46,627 nucleotides of DNA. It comes from Myxococcales bacterium (lineage in GTDB: Bacteria; Myxococcota_A; Polyangia; Palsa-1104). A program made the translations under genes and the position numbers. Location: contig PLXG01000087.1 of assembly GCA_003153195.1 (NCBI GenBank), positions 520 through 47,146 on the forward strand, read 5' to 3'. A model generated the notes under the pieces. That model made no database searches. It was not told the DNA's origin and worked only from the letters and a program-made list of their open reading frames with translations. This document shows, one piece after another, positions 38,966 through 46,627 of this stretch (position 1 is the stretch's first letter; each line of letters starts with the position of its first letter).

Positions 38966-41671
38966 TCAGCTCGGCGCGTTCTCTTGTTCTGCCAGTCGCA
39001 ACCCCGACGGCAGCGCTTCGCCGAACGCCAACTTCTCGTCGCGGGCTTCACGCGGCACCGGCTCCAGCACCGATCGCGCCATCCGTTCGCCGTCCTTGCT
39101 CTTGCGCAGTCGCTCAGCCAATTTGCGCCGAAGTGATTCGTCGAGATCGCGTGCGCGATCCCCCGACGCGCGTCCGATCTCTGCAGCCGCCAGCGCAAAG
39201 TTGTCGTTCGACCAATCGAGCGCCAAAATCTGTTCCAGCCAACGCTCCGCCTTCGAGCGCAGCACCACATCTTCCGTCGGACCGTAGAGCGGTACGCGCG
39301 CGGCCAAGCGTCCGAGCGCCCACATCGCCTGTTCCGGCGCTCGCTTTTTCTCCAGCTGTTGAATGAGCACGTCGCCGAGCTCGATCTTTTGCCGCGCGGT
39401 GAGTCGCTCCATGCTGGCCACACAGCGCCACATCTCTGCCGACTCTTGCGTGCTCGGAGTTTTTCGCTCGGCGCGTCGAGCGAAGGTCGGCAAAAAGTGT
39501 GGCGCGATGCGCTTGAACAGCTCTTCCTGCTGCGTCTTGGTCAGTCCGCCCGAAATCCGCCGCCACAGAATCCACCACTCGAGCCGGCAAGGATCATCTT
39601 TGTCATGAACCAGTCCGAGATTGAAGAGGCGCCAGGTCTCTTTCACCCGCCAATCGTCGAGCGGATAGCCGAAGCCCGGCCGCAGTGTGTAACCGACCAA
39701 ATTCATCCAGCGCGCTTCGTGCGCCGCCGTCTTGCCGCGTCCACCGCGCAGATCTTTGAGCGGCTCCCAAAGACCGCGCAGCACGGTCATCGACCAGGAA
39801 TCCTTGGGACCCAAAAGCGATTGCAACGCCTTCATGACGCCGGCGGGATCGCCCTCTCCTTTGCCGTAGAGACTGCGCAGAAGGACGATCGCTTCGTCCA
39901 ACTTTTCGACGTTCTGATGGGATGGGGCCGGCTCCTCGACGCGCGCGTCATCGCGTAGATCGAAGTTGAGCTTCCAGCGATCACTCTCGTTTCCCGTCGA
40001 GCGCGCCACACATTCGAGCTCGAGTGTTCCCACTTCGGTCAAGCGCGCGCGCACGTTTACCGAAAGGGTTGCGTCCTGCGAAGTGCGCGAAAAGCGAACT
40101 ACGGTATAGACCGGCGGCAGCTCGACCAGCACGCCTTCATCGACGGTGATGAGCGCGCCGGCCTGATCGCCCATCCGCTCCGACGAAGAAAAGAGTCGAA
40201 AACGAACCGGCCGATTGGTGAGCAGCTCGAGCGGATGTTGCGAGAGCTCGACGGAAGCGCCCTCTTCGAAACCGCGCGGCGTGATGCACATCGTGGTGAC
40301 TCCGCCCGGGTTCACTTGAGCGGTGTCGAGGCCGAGATAATAGGCGCGTGCTGCACCGCCGGCGATGCGCAGCGCAGCGCCATGACGCGCGAGCCCGTAG
40401 TAGGCGGCGCCGCGAGCCACCGCTAGATCGAGCGCGGCACTCTCGAGCACCTTCGGCGTGGCGCCCAACCAACTGGCGAGCACTTCGAGAATACGCGCGC
40501 GAATCGACGACGAATTGAGCACGCCGCCGTTCCAAAGTATCGCCGTTGGACGCGCTGCGTGCGAACGTAAAAATGCTGCCGCATGGCGGGTAATTCCCGG
40601 CTCGGCCGCGTACGGAAGGCCGAACTCCTGAAGGCCGGTGCGAGCTCGAGTGGGCGTGGCGCTCTCGTCGACACGCGGAAAAAATCCATCGAGCACCAGT
40701 GCTTCGACGTCACTGCGGGTGATCTCCGCGTGTAGCGCGCCGCCGATCAGCTTGGAGCTGCGTCCGGCCACGGTGATGCTCCAACTGTCACGCGTAGCGT
40801 CGCCGAGCAGTCGCTCTTTTCCGACGCGACAGGCCTGCACCAATGCCTGAAAACTGTGCGGATCGAGCTTGCGTCCCAGTCGCTCTTCAACCTGGCGAGC
40901 GATCGCCAGATCCATGTTGTCACCGCCGAGCAGCAGGTGATCGCCGACGGCCGTGCGATCAAAAACCGGGCGCCCTTGCGCATCGGGCTGTCGCACCGAG
41001 ATGAGCGAAAAATCGGTGGTGCCGCCGCCCACGTCGAAGACCAGCACCGTGTCGCCCGGCGAAAGATGGTTTTGCCAATAGTTCGCATGATCGGCGAGCC
41101 AGGAATAGAACGCCGCTTGCGGCTCTTCGAGGAGGATCGGCTTGAGACCGACTTCAGCCGCGGCCTTGAGCGTGAGCTCGCGCGCCACTTCGTCGAAAGA
41201 GGCCGGCACGCACAGCACCACCTCCTGTTCGGTCAGCGACTGCCCGGTTTTGTGATGCCAAGCTTCGGACAGGTGTCGCAGGTACGCGGCCGATGCTGCC
41301 ACCGGCGAGATTCGCTTGATCTCGGCACTCTCTGCTTCGCCCCACGGCAAAATGGCCGCCAGGCGATTGACGTGCGGATGGCAGAGCCACGACTTGGCTG
41401 ACGAGACCATGCGCGCCGGAACTTGCGAGCCTTGCTGTCGCGCGAATTCTCCCACCAGGTTACGACTGGGCGCGCCGAACGGCAGCGCGATCGCACTTTC
41501 GGGCAGCTCGTGCTCGCCGCTCAAATAGAGAAACGAAGGTAGCGTCGGCCGCTCACTCACTTCGCCGGCAGAGACCAGCTGCAAGATCGGATCGACTTCG
41601 ATCAATCGCGCGCCAAGCTCGGTGTGAGCCAGCGCGGAGTTGGTCGTGCCGAGGTCGATTCCGACGATCAT
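38966..41671 (-). CDS. Hsp70-like chaperone with long C-terminal extension (DUF3731-type)
   Basis: 901 aa. The ATPase domain begins at residue 1: MIVGIDLGTTNSALAH (phosphate 1), VLCVPASFDEVARELTLKAA, EEPQAAFYSWL, VLVFDVGGGTTDFSLISV (phosphate 2), GGDNMDLAIARQ and WNGGVLNSS. A short beta region follows. The last ~330 residues form an Arg/Leu-rich helical domain (e.g. FGYPLDDWRVKETWRLFN) that matches my recollection of DUF3731 in place of a normal DnaK lid. Third gene of the operon, 10 bp after the 587 aa Hsp70. The client is unknown; no J-protein or GrpE is adjacent. Confidence 0.85.
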   Translation of the reverse strand: MIVGIDLGTTNSALAHTELGARLIEVDPILQLVSAGEVSERPTLPSFLYLSGEHELPESAIALPFGAPSRNLVGEFARQQGSQVPARMVSSAKSWLCHPHVNRLAAILPWGEAESAEIKRISPVAASAAYLRHLSEAWHHKTGQSLTEQEVVLCVPASFDEVARELTLKAAAEVGLKPILLEEPQAAFYSWLADHANYWQNHLSPGDTVLVFDVGGGTTDFSLISVRQPDAQGRPVFDRTAVGDHLLLGGDNMDLAIARQVEERLGRKLDPHSFQALVQACRVGKERLLGDATRDSWSITVAGRSSKLIGGALHAEITRSDVEALVLDGFFPRVDESATPTRARTGLQEFGLPYAAEPGITRHAAAFLRSHAARPTAILWNGGVLNSSSIRARILEVLASWLGATPKVLESAALDLAVARGAAYYGLARHGAALRIAGGAARAYYLGLDTAQVNPGGVTTMCITPRGFEEGASVELSQHPLELLTNRPVRFRLFSSSERMGDQAGALITVDEGVLVELPPVYTVVRFSRTSQDATLSVNVRARLTEVGTLELECVARSTGNESDRWKLNFDLRDDARVEEPAPSHQNVEKLDEAIVLLRSLYGKGEGDPAGVMKALQSLLGPKDSWSMTVLRGLWEPLKDLRGGRGKTAAHEARWMNLVGYTLRPGFGYPLDDWRVKETWRLFNLGLVHDKDDPCRLEWWILWRRISGGLTKTQQEELFKRIAPHFLPTFARRAERKTPSTQESAEMWRCVASMERLTARQKIELGDVLIQQLEKKRAPEQAMWALGRLAARVPLYGPTEDVVLRSKAERWLEQILALDWSNDNFALAAAEIGRASGDRARDLDESLRRKLAERLRKSKDGERMARSVLEPVPREARDEKLAFGEALPSGLRLAEQENAPS

Positions 41672-41681
41672 CGCTTAACGC

Positions 41682-43445
41682 TCAGGATGCTTCGCGCACG
41701 TTGTATTCGAGCTTCCAGCGCCGCGCCGCGCCGCCCACTTCTTCGCACCAGAGCTCCAGCGTGCCCAGCTCGGTCACACGCGAATGAAGCTTCACCGGCA
41801 CCACATTTCCGGCGCCCGACTCCCCATTTTCGCCCAGCGTCGTGGCAACCGGCGCGAGCTCGGTCATTCGATCGTCGACTTCCTCCACCAGATTTCCCAC
41901 CCGATCATCTTTGCGCTGTGACGACGCAAGAAAGCGAAATTCGGCCGATTCTCCGACGACCAGACCAAACTCGCGATCGGCGACTTCGCTTTCCGATCCC
42001 TCTTCCATTCCGAACGGAGCGACGCAAAGCGCCTTGAGCGGTGGCGTCATTCCTGGAATAGCCGGCATCGACGATTCGATTCCGACATAATACGCGCGGG
42101 CGGTGCCACCACGAATTCTGACGCCGCGCCCGCGACGAACCAATCCGTAGTAGGCGGCGCCTTGCGCAACCGCGAGATCGAAATCGGTACCGGACAAAAG
42201 TTTGAGCGGCTGGCCGTTCCAACTGCTGAGTGTGTCGGTGACGCGTTTGCGCAGCGGCTCGCCTTTCATGACGCCGCCGTTGAACAAGACCGCGGTCGGC
42301 TGACGATGCGCGCCCACGAACTGCGCCAAGTGTCGCGTAATACCGGCGTCGCTGGCGAACGGAAGGCCGAGCTCGCGAAATCCAACCCGCGCCGCTTTGG
42401 CTGGTCGCGCAGCGCGATCACAGATGGGAAAAAATCCGTCGACCAAGATCGCTTCCAGCTCGCTCTTCTTGAGCTCGGTCTTGATCGATCCGCCGATGAC
42501 TTTTGAGCCGCGGCCGAGGATGACCACCGGCGCCACTTCGAGATTTTTCTCCAGCAGATCTTCTTTGGCCTGGCGGCACGAATGAACTAGCGCGGCGAAT
42601 TGCCAGTTGTCGAGCTTCGACCCCTGACTTTCGACGCGAACGCGAATGTTGTGCGCCAGCGCCAAGTCCATGTTGTCGCCGCCGAGCAGAATGTGATCGC
42701 CGACCGCCACGCGCTCGAGCTGCAGATTGCCTTCCGCTTCACTCACCGCGATGAGAGAGAAGTCGGTGGTGCCGCCGCCCACGTCGCACACCAACACTAC
42801 ATCTCCGACGGAGAGATCGCGTCGCCAACCCTCTGCCGAACGACCGAGCCAAGCGTAAAACGCGGCTTGCGGCTCTTCGAGCAATGTCACGTGCATCAGT
42901 CCGGCCAGCTGCGCTGCCCGCACCGTGAGCTCGCGCGCCACTGCATCGAACGACGCCGGCACGGTGAGAAACACCTCTTGATCGGCTAGCTTGGCGCCGA
43001 ATTTGTCGAAGGCGAAATCCCATGCGTTGCGAATGTGCTCGAGATAGCGCGCCGAGGCTTGCTCGGGCGAAATCTTCTGCACTTCATCCGGTGCTTGCCA
43101 CGGCAAGATTGGAGCTGATCGATCGACACCCGAATGGCACAGCCAACTCTTGGCGGAACTGACCAGCCGCATCGGCACTTTCCAACCGTGATCGCGTGCG
43201 AAGGTTCCGGCAAAAGATCGCTGAGTCTGATTCCACGGTAACGACAGCGCCAGCGCAGAAAATTCGGTTTCCGACGGCAAATACAAAAACGAAGGGAGGG
43301 TGGAGCGCGCCTCGGTGGTGCTGGCCGCGATCAGCTGCGGAATCTGAAACAGTTGAATCCGCGCGGACGGATCTTGTGTGTCGACATAGGCCACCGCCGA
43401 GTTGGTGGTGCCGAGATCGATCCCGACGACGAATTGACTGCTCAT
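41682..43445 (-). CDS. Hsp70-like protein, short form
   Basis: 587 aa from ATG 43445, which overlaps the DUF2760 stop (ATGA); a longer reading adds 26 unlikely residues. Hsp70 ATPase motifs: FVVGIDLGTTNSAVAYVD, FLTVPASFDAVARELTVRAA, EEPQAAFYAWLG, VLVCDVGGGTTDFSLIAV, GGDNMDLALAHN and FNGGVMKGE. After the nucleotide-binding domain there is only ~170 residues of beta-rich sequence and no alpha-helical lid. It parallels the downstream 901 aa protein domain by domain, so the two probably arose by duplication and may act as a pair. Confidence 0.87.
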   Translation of the reverse strand: MSSQFVVGIDLGTTNSAVAYVDTQDPSARIQLFQIPQLIAASTTEARSTLPSFLYLPSETEFSALALSLPWNQTQRSFAGTFARDHGWKVPMRLVSSAKSWLCHSGVDRSAPILPWQAPDEVQKISPEQASARYLEHIRNAWDFAFDKFGAKLADQEVFLTVPASFDAVARELTVRAAQLAGLMHVTLLEEPQAAFYAWLGRSAEGWRRDLSVGDVVLVCDVGGGTTDFSLIAVSEAEGNLQLERVAVGDHILLGGDNMDLALAHNIRVRVESQGSKLDNWQFAALVHSCRQAKEDLLEKNLEVAPVVILGRGSKVIGGSIKTELKKSELEAILVDGFFPICDRAARPAKAARVGFRELGLPFASDAGITRHLAQFVGAHRQPTAVLFNGGVMKGEPLRKRVTDTLSSWNGQPLKLLSGTDFDLAVAQGAAYYGLVRRGRGVRIRGGTARAYYVGIESSMPAIPGMTPPLKALCVAPFGMEEGSESEVADREFGLVVGESAEFRFLASSQRKDDRVGNLVEEVDDRMTELAPVATTLGENGESGAGNVVPVKLHSRVTELGTLELWCEEVGGAARRWKLEYNVREAS

Positions 43446-44002
43446 AGCTCGACTTCCGCCGGCGTCACCACCATTGGATCGGTCGCGGTCGAAACCGGAA
43501 GCGAGACCTTGGTGGTGCGCCATCCGTGATGGCGAAGTGTTCCAGAAAATGGCGGTTCGCCGACCACGTTACCAACCAATCGAATACGCGCCGGATCGAA
43601 ACCGGCGTCGACGCGCACGCGCGCATTTTCCGCGTCTTTGAGAACGGGCTCGAGCGGTAGGTGCTCCGCGAGCGCGCGCTTGCAGCCGCGATGAATGTCG
43701 CGCACTGCCGCGCCGATTTGCGCGTCGGCATAGCCGTCGATCTCTTCCTGCAAGAAGTCGAGCAGCCGGCCCTCGCGCTGAAAGAGCGCCAGAAGTTGCA
43801 CTGCGCCCCCGGTCGAATCCTTCGTCGGCTCTTTGACGGTCATCGGTGCGGGCGCCGCCATCGGCTGCGTCTTGGCGATCTCGATCGGCACGGCGGGCGC
43901 CGTGGGCGGCTCGGCCGCGGGCAAAAGTCGCAGCGCATCGGCCGGTAGTCGACCGGCAAAAAGAACCGAAAAGAAGCAGCGAAGGGCGAGGAAAAATCGC
44001 AT
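43442..44002 (-). CDS. DUF2760 domain protein
   Basis: 186 aa from ATG 44002, at the hydrophobic N-terminus MRFFLALRCFFSVLFAG; the longer reading adds 12 residues. An Ala/Pro-rich linker (~residues 25-60) precedes the DUF2760 core: AVQLLALFQREGRLLDFLQE, YADAQIGAAVRDIHRGCKRA, RLVGNVVGEPPFSGTLRHHG and the C-terminal PAEVEL. Molecular function is undescribed to my knowledge. First gene of a coupled operon with two Hsp70-like genes, an association I recall from other bacteria, suggesting it works with them. The N-terminus could be a membrane anchor. Confidence 0.85.
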   Translation of the reverse strand: MRFFLALRCFFSVLFAGRLPADALRLLPAAEPPTAPAVPIEIAKTQPMAAPAPMTVKEPTKDSTGGAVQLLALFQREGRLLDFLQEEIDGYADAQIGAAVRDIHRGCKRALAEHLPLEPVLKDAENARVRVDAGFDPARIRLVGNVVGEPPFSGTLRHHGWRTTKVSLPVSTATDPMVVTPAEVEL

Positions 44003-44279
44003 TGCCGTTGGCGTAGTCCGGCGAGGACGGCATGTCAAGGCTTGTACCGGGAATCAAAAAGAAAAAAGTCCGCCGACCCCGTTACTGCCCGGCAATCGGC
44101 GGACCTATGAATGAGCGCGGCTTTCGAGATGGGTTAGAGCAAGGCGCGTGCCCCGACTAAGTGGTTGGGATCCCGTCGATCGAGTGGCTAAAGGCGCTTC
44201 AAACGGGGACTTCAGACCGGGACGACTGACCGTATTTCCGCTCGACACGGCGGCACAGGCCGAATAGCTTAGACCCTGC
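44003..44279. other. Gene-free gap with terminator-like hairpin
   Basis: 277 bp separate the minus-strand Hsp70 operon from the plus-strand HAD gene. No open frame here looks like protein. The left part carries the A-tract and hairpin described separately. The right part (44105-44279) is GC-rich with short repeats such as taagtggttggg and gagtggctaaag. It must contain promoters for both flanking genes and could encode a small minus-strand RNA ending at the hairpin. Confidence 0.4.
44055..44104 (-). terminator. Intrinsic terminator-like hairpin with T-tract, minus strand
   Basis: gtccgccga (44068-44076) pairs perfectly with tcggcggac (44096-44104). On the minus strand the stem is followed by ttttttcttttt, the expected U-tract (44055-44067). 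No minus-strand gene lies immediately upstream of it, so it may end read-through from the methyltransferase gene or a small RNA. Confidence 0.6.
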
Positions 44280-44987
44280 ATGGTCTTAGCCGATCCGTTG
44301 CGCCGAGCACTCGATTTAGCACGACAATTTGGTTCCCGCGGGGTCGCGGTATTCGATCTCGACTCGACGCTGCTCGACAACAAGCCGAGACAAGCGCGGA
44401 TCTTGCGAGAGTTCGGTGCGGCCGAAAAAGTGGCGGCGCTGGCGAACATGACGCCAACGCACTGGAGCAGCTGGGATCTGAAGGACGCCATGCGCAATGC
44501 CGGCGTAGCAGCGGATGTGGTCGAACGTCTGGCGCCGCAGGCCAAAGAATTTTGGCGGCAGAAGTTCTTCACCAGTGAATATTGCGCCCTCGACGACGCG
44601 ATCCCCGGTGCGGTCGATTTTGTCAGACAAGTTGCCGAGAGCGGAGTGGTGGTCGCGTACTGTACCGGCCGGCATGAGCCGATGCGCGAAGGGTCGATCG
44701 CGTCGTTCAAGCGACTTGGTTTTCCCGTTCCCGGCGTTGCCACCCATCTGCTCATGAAGCCGCAGATCGAGACCAGCGATGATGATTGGAAGGAGACGGC
44801 GTACGACCAACTGCGCCGCCTCGGCTATGTCTTCGCAATTTTCGACAACGAACCGACGCACGTGAACGGCTACCGCAACGCATTTCCCGACGCGCTCGTC
44901 GTCCACCTGGACACCGATCACTCCGGCCGCGACGTAAATGTCCTTCCCGGAATCCTCTCCGTCAAAGATTTCAGCTCACCCTCCTAG
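44280..44987 (+). CDS. HAD superfamily hydrolase/phosphatase
   Basis: 235 aa. Motif I is VAVFDLDSTLLDNKPR, with D26 the likely nucleophile and D28 the acid/base. Motif II is VVVAYCTGRHEP (Thr). A lysine, probably in KPQIETSD, serves motif III, and the late motif IV is FAIFDNEPTHVNGY. A helical cap (~35-105) lies between motifs I and II, as in subclass I HADs. A cytoplasmic phosphatase; the substrate is not predictable. The start is tentative because the upstream region lacks a clear ribosome site. Convergent with the methyltransferase gene. Confidence 0.82.
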   Translation: MVLADPLRRALDLARQFGSRGVAVFDLDSTLLDNKPRQARILREFGAAEKVAALANMTPTHWSSWDLKDAMRNAGVAADVVERLAPQAKEFWRQKFFTSEYCALDDAIPGAVDFVRQVAESGVVVAYCTGRHEPMREGSIASFKRLGFPVPGVATHLLMKPQIETSDDDWKETAYDQLRRLGYVFAIFDNEPTHVNGYRNAFPDALVVHLDTDHSGRDVNVLPGILSVKDFSSPS

Positions 44988-45024
44988 GTCGTAACTCTTA
45001 AGAAGATCTATGCTTTTGGGGGCA

Positions 45025-45076
45025 ACCGCGCGATCTGCGGTTTGGCCCGTCGGCAATCTTGCAAAACGCGCGGTTA
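45025..45076. repeat. Overlapping inverted repeats between convergent genes
   Basis: aaccgcgc (45025-45032) can pair with gcgcggtt (45069-45076), or its first part aaccgc (45025-45030) can pair with the nearer gcggtt (45038-45043), so two alternative hairpins are possible. There is no clear T-tract. They may limit read-through between the convergent HAD and methyltransferase genes. Confidence 0.3.
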
Positions 45077-45134
45077 CCTTGAAAATAAATGGGAAATTAG
45101 GTGGTTGCGAAGGTGGAGAGTGAGCTGATTGCTG

Positions 45135-46496
45135 CTAGACCCGAACGGCGGCGACGGTGATCTCTTCGCGATCGTGATAGAGCTGCCGCGTTCTCAGGCT
45201 CTTCCATCCGCCCAGCTCGAGAATTTCCCGGACGCGAAATAGATTCTCCGCTTTTTTTCGCATCGGCATCTTGATGTTGGCAATGAGCATGCGCGCCCAT
45301 CGGTTGCGCGCCCATTTGCCGAGCAGCGCGGCTGCCTCGAGCGGACGAAACGCCATGTCGCAGAACAGCCAATCTACCGGATCGTCCTCGGGCGGCTCGA
45401 AACGAAATGCATCGCCGCGCACATGCTCGAGACCTTTTCGATTGCGCAGATCGGGCGCCAAGTCGCCGGGGTCGATGGCGATTACGCGCGCACGTTTTTG
45501 TAGTAGGACCCAAGTCCAGCCGCCGGGCGCCGCGCCGAGATCGACGCACAATTCGTTCGGCTCGGGCTCGCGATTGAGCCAAACAAACGCTTCGAGCAAT
45601 TTCATTGCCGCGCGCGACGGTGCAGCGTCGGGAAAGTGAACGCGCAATCGTCCGCCGGGTGCCAGGCTCGGCGCATCTCGCGCCGGAATCACGCCGAGCG
45701 CGCCACGATCTTTCGCGAACAGACAGAGTTGAGCGTAGAAACCGTTTTCGTCGAGCGCGGCGCGTGCGGTCGGAACGCGAAGCGCCGCCAGATCGGGACG
45801 TGCGTAGGAGAGCTGCGCAAACAGCGCTTCTTCCAGCTTGGCAGCCTGCGCCGAAAAGCGATTGGTATCGTCGTGGTCGGGTACCCAAACATCGAGCGCC
45901 CAAGGACGCGGCCCGCGCGCGAGGTGCGTGTTCAATTGTTTGACCAGGGCGTTGGCGGCGTGACCTGCGTCGTGCACCAGTGCGCCGACTTTGAATCCTT
46001 GGCGTGCAAAGGTGAGATCGGGCGAACCCTCGTCGGCAGCGACCAACGAAGGACCCGCGACGCGCGCGATCACCGGCTTTTTAGCGAACGCGAGCTCTTC
46101 GATCAGATCGATCTCCGCTTCTGCGCGCGTGGTCCAGAGCCACTCGCCGGGCCGAACTTCCGACGGAGCTTGCACTTCGACTGCCGGGAAAGCGCGACGT
46201 GGTGGAGTGACGATCGGCGTGTGCTGCGGACGCACGCGCGATTTTTTGCGATCAAATTGCTGCGGACCTTTGCGATCGAATTGCTGTGGGCCTTTGCGAT
46301 TAAAAGGATTCGGACCTTTGAACGCCTTTGGTTCTGAAAAAGGCTTGGGGCCTTTGAACGCCTTCGGTCCTGCAAAAGACTTGGGACCCTTGAAGGTCTT
46401 TGGCGGACCCTTGCGATCGCCCGGCCGGCCGCCCCGATTTCCTTCACGGCGATCGGCGGTGCGTGGACCTTTGCTGTTTCGCTCCCGCCTGCTCAT
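45135..46496 (-). CDS. RlmM-like (FtsJ-fold) rRNA 2'-O-methyltransferase with repetitive N-terminus
   Basis: 453 aa. The C-terminal ~160 residues are a Rossmann methyltransferase: SAM motif VDLGAAPGGWTWVL (Asp319-Gly), a second acidic strand IAIDPGDLAPDL, DWLFCDMAFRP, and the catalytic Lys409 in ANIKMPM, as in FtsJ and RlmM 2'-O-methyltransferases. RlmM modifies C2498 of 23S rRNA; the middle THUMP-like region (~140-290) supports that group over RlmE. The first ~100 residues are basic low-complexity repeats (GPKxFKGPKxF and KGPQQFDR twice), absent from typical family members as I know them. Divergent from the next gene across 39 bp. Confidence 0.82.
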   Translation of the reverse strand: MSRRERNSKGPRTADRREGNRGGRPGDRKGPPKTFKGPKSFAGPKAFKGPKPFSEPKAFKGPNPFNRKGPQQFDRKGPQQFDRKKSRVRPQHTPIVTPPRRAFPAVEVQAPSEVRPGEWLWTTRAEAEIDLIEELAFAKKPVIARVAGPSLVAADEGSPDLTFARQGFKVGALVHDAGHAANALVKQLNTHLARGPRPWALDVWVPDHDDTNRFSAQAAKLEEALFAQLSYARPDLAALRVPTARAALDENGFYAQLCLFAKDRGALGVIPARDAPSLAPGGRLRVHFPDAAPSRAAMKLLEAFVWLNREPEPNELCVDLGAAPGGWTWVLLQKRARVIAIDPGDLAPDLRNRKGLEHVRGDAFRFEPPEDDPVDWLFCDMAFRPLEAAALLGKWARNRWARMLIANIKMPMRKKAENLFRVREILELGGWKSLRTRQLYHDREEITVAAVRV

Positions 46497-46535
46497 GCGC
46501 GAACCATATCATTTCGTGATAGAAGGCTCGCGACA

Positions 46536-46627
46536 ATGGCTGGATGGCGCAATCTCCCGCGTTTGGGCGTCGGCATCTCCGCGGAGCCAGGTTCGGCGCG
46601 CGCCGGCATCGATCCCAGCACGCTCGA
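46536..46627 (+). CDS. Start of a further gene, possibly MNIO/DUF692-like (cut by window end)
   Basis: ATG 46536 opens a frame that runs off the window after 30 codons: MAGWRNLPRLGVGISAEPGS and on, with no stop. The LPRLGVGIS opening resembles the N-termini of DUF692/MNIO (multinuclear iron enzyme) proteins, but this fragment is too short to decide. It is divergent from the methyltransferase gene. Confidence 0.4.
   Translation, partial: MAGWRNLPRLGVGISAEPGSARAGIDPSTL

Noticed and set aside
44160-44240. tRNA-like stretch (gtcgatcgagtggctaaaggcgc resembles a tRNA D-arm)
   Set aside because: No TTCNANNC T-loop and no closing acceptor stem can be found at the right distance on either strand.

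Overview
This 46.6 kb window is a gene-dense, high-GC bacterial chromosome segment. The gene content suggests a Gram-negative, myxobacteria-like (Myxococcota or related 'deltaproteobacterial') organism. It has many secreted lipoproteins, outer-membrane barrels, several ECF sigma factors with membrane partners, a CruA-type lycopene cyclase in a carotenoid cluster, and a DUF2760/Hsp70 operon. That placement is an inference from gene content only. No rRNA, tRNA, CRISPR array or complete insertion sequence was found.

Layout. 1-6.2 kb: the 3' end of a CusA-type RND metal efflux pump, a VOC protein, a TonB-dependent receptor that carries its own TonB C-terminal-like domain, a roughly 310 bp inverted-repeat element without a gene, a lipoprotein hydrolase, a small membrane protein and a short unknown gene. 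6.2-11.4 kb: module A (outer-membrane barrel, large CXXCH lipoprotein, ECF sigma factor, FecR-TPR anti-sigma). 11.4-18 kb: glucose-6-phosphate isomerase, a small lipoprotein and an Lhr-type helicase. 18.1-24.5 kb: carotenoid genes crtE, cruA-like cyclase, crtB and crtI, plus a cytochrome P450. 24.5-26.1 kb: a cyclophilin lipoprotein and a PIG-L deacetylase. 26.1-35.8 kb: modules B and C, two tandem four-gene copies of the same system as module A, with a fossil of a further copy between them. 35.9-37.9 kb: speA. Then come a roughly 197 bp MITE-like palindromic element, an unknown gene, an operon of DUF2760 and two Hsp70-like proteins (39-44 kb), a HAD phosphatase, an RlmM-like methyltransferase, and the start of a further gene cut by the window edge.

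The most striking content is the triplicated module. Each copy has (i) a roughly 790-820 aa lipoprotein with an Ig-like N-terminal domain, one c-type heme motif (CXXCH), TolB/PD40-like propeller repeats and a tail of 14 cysteines with identical spacing; (ii) an ECF sigma factor; (iii) a one-TM partner with a periplasmic TPR-like end (plus a FecR domain in A only), translationally coupled to the sigma gene; and (iv) a secreted protein with a two-cysteine N-terminal domain, a proline-rich linker and a C-terminal beta-barrel-like part. The arrangement resembles FecI/FecR cell-surface signalling, but the TonB receptor is replaced by a heme-binding, cysteine-rich surface lipoprotein and a small barrel. 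I do not recognise it as a described system; its function is unknown and any signalling role is inference.
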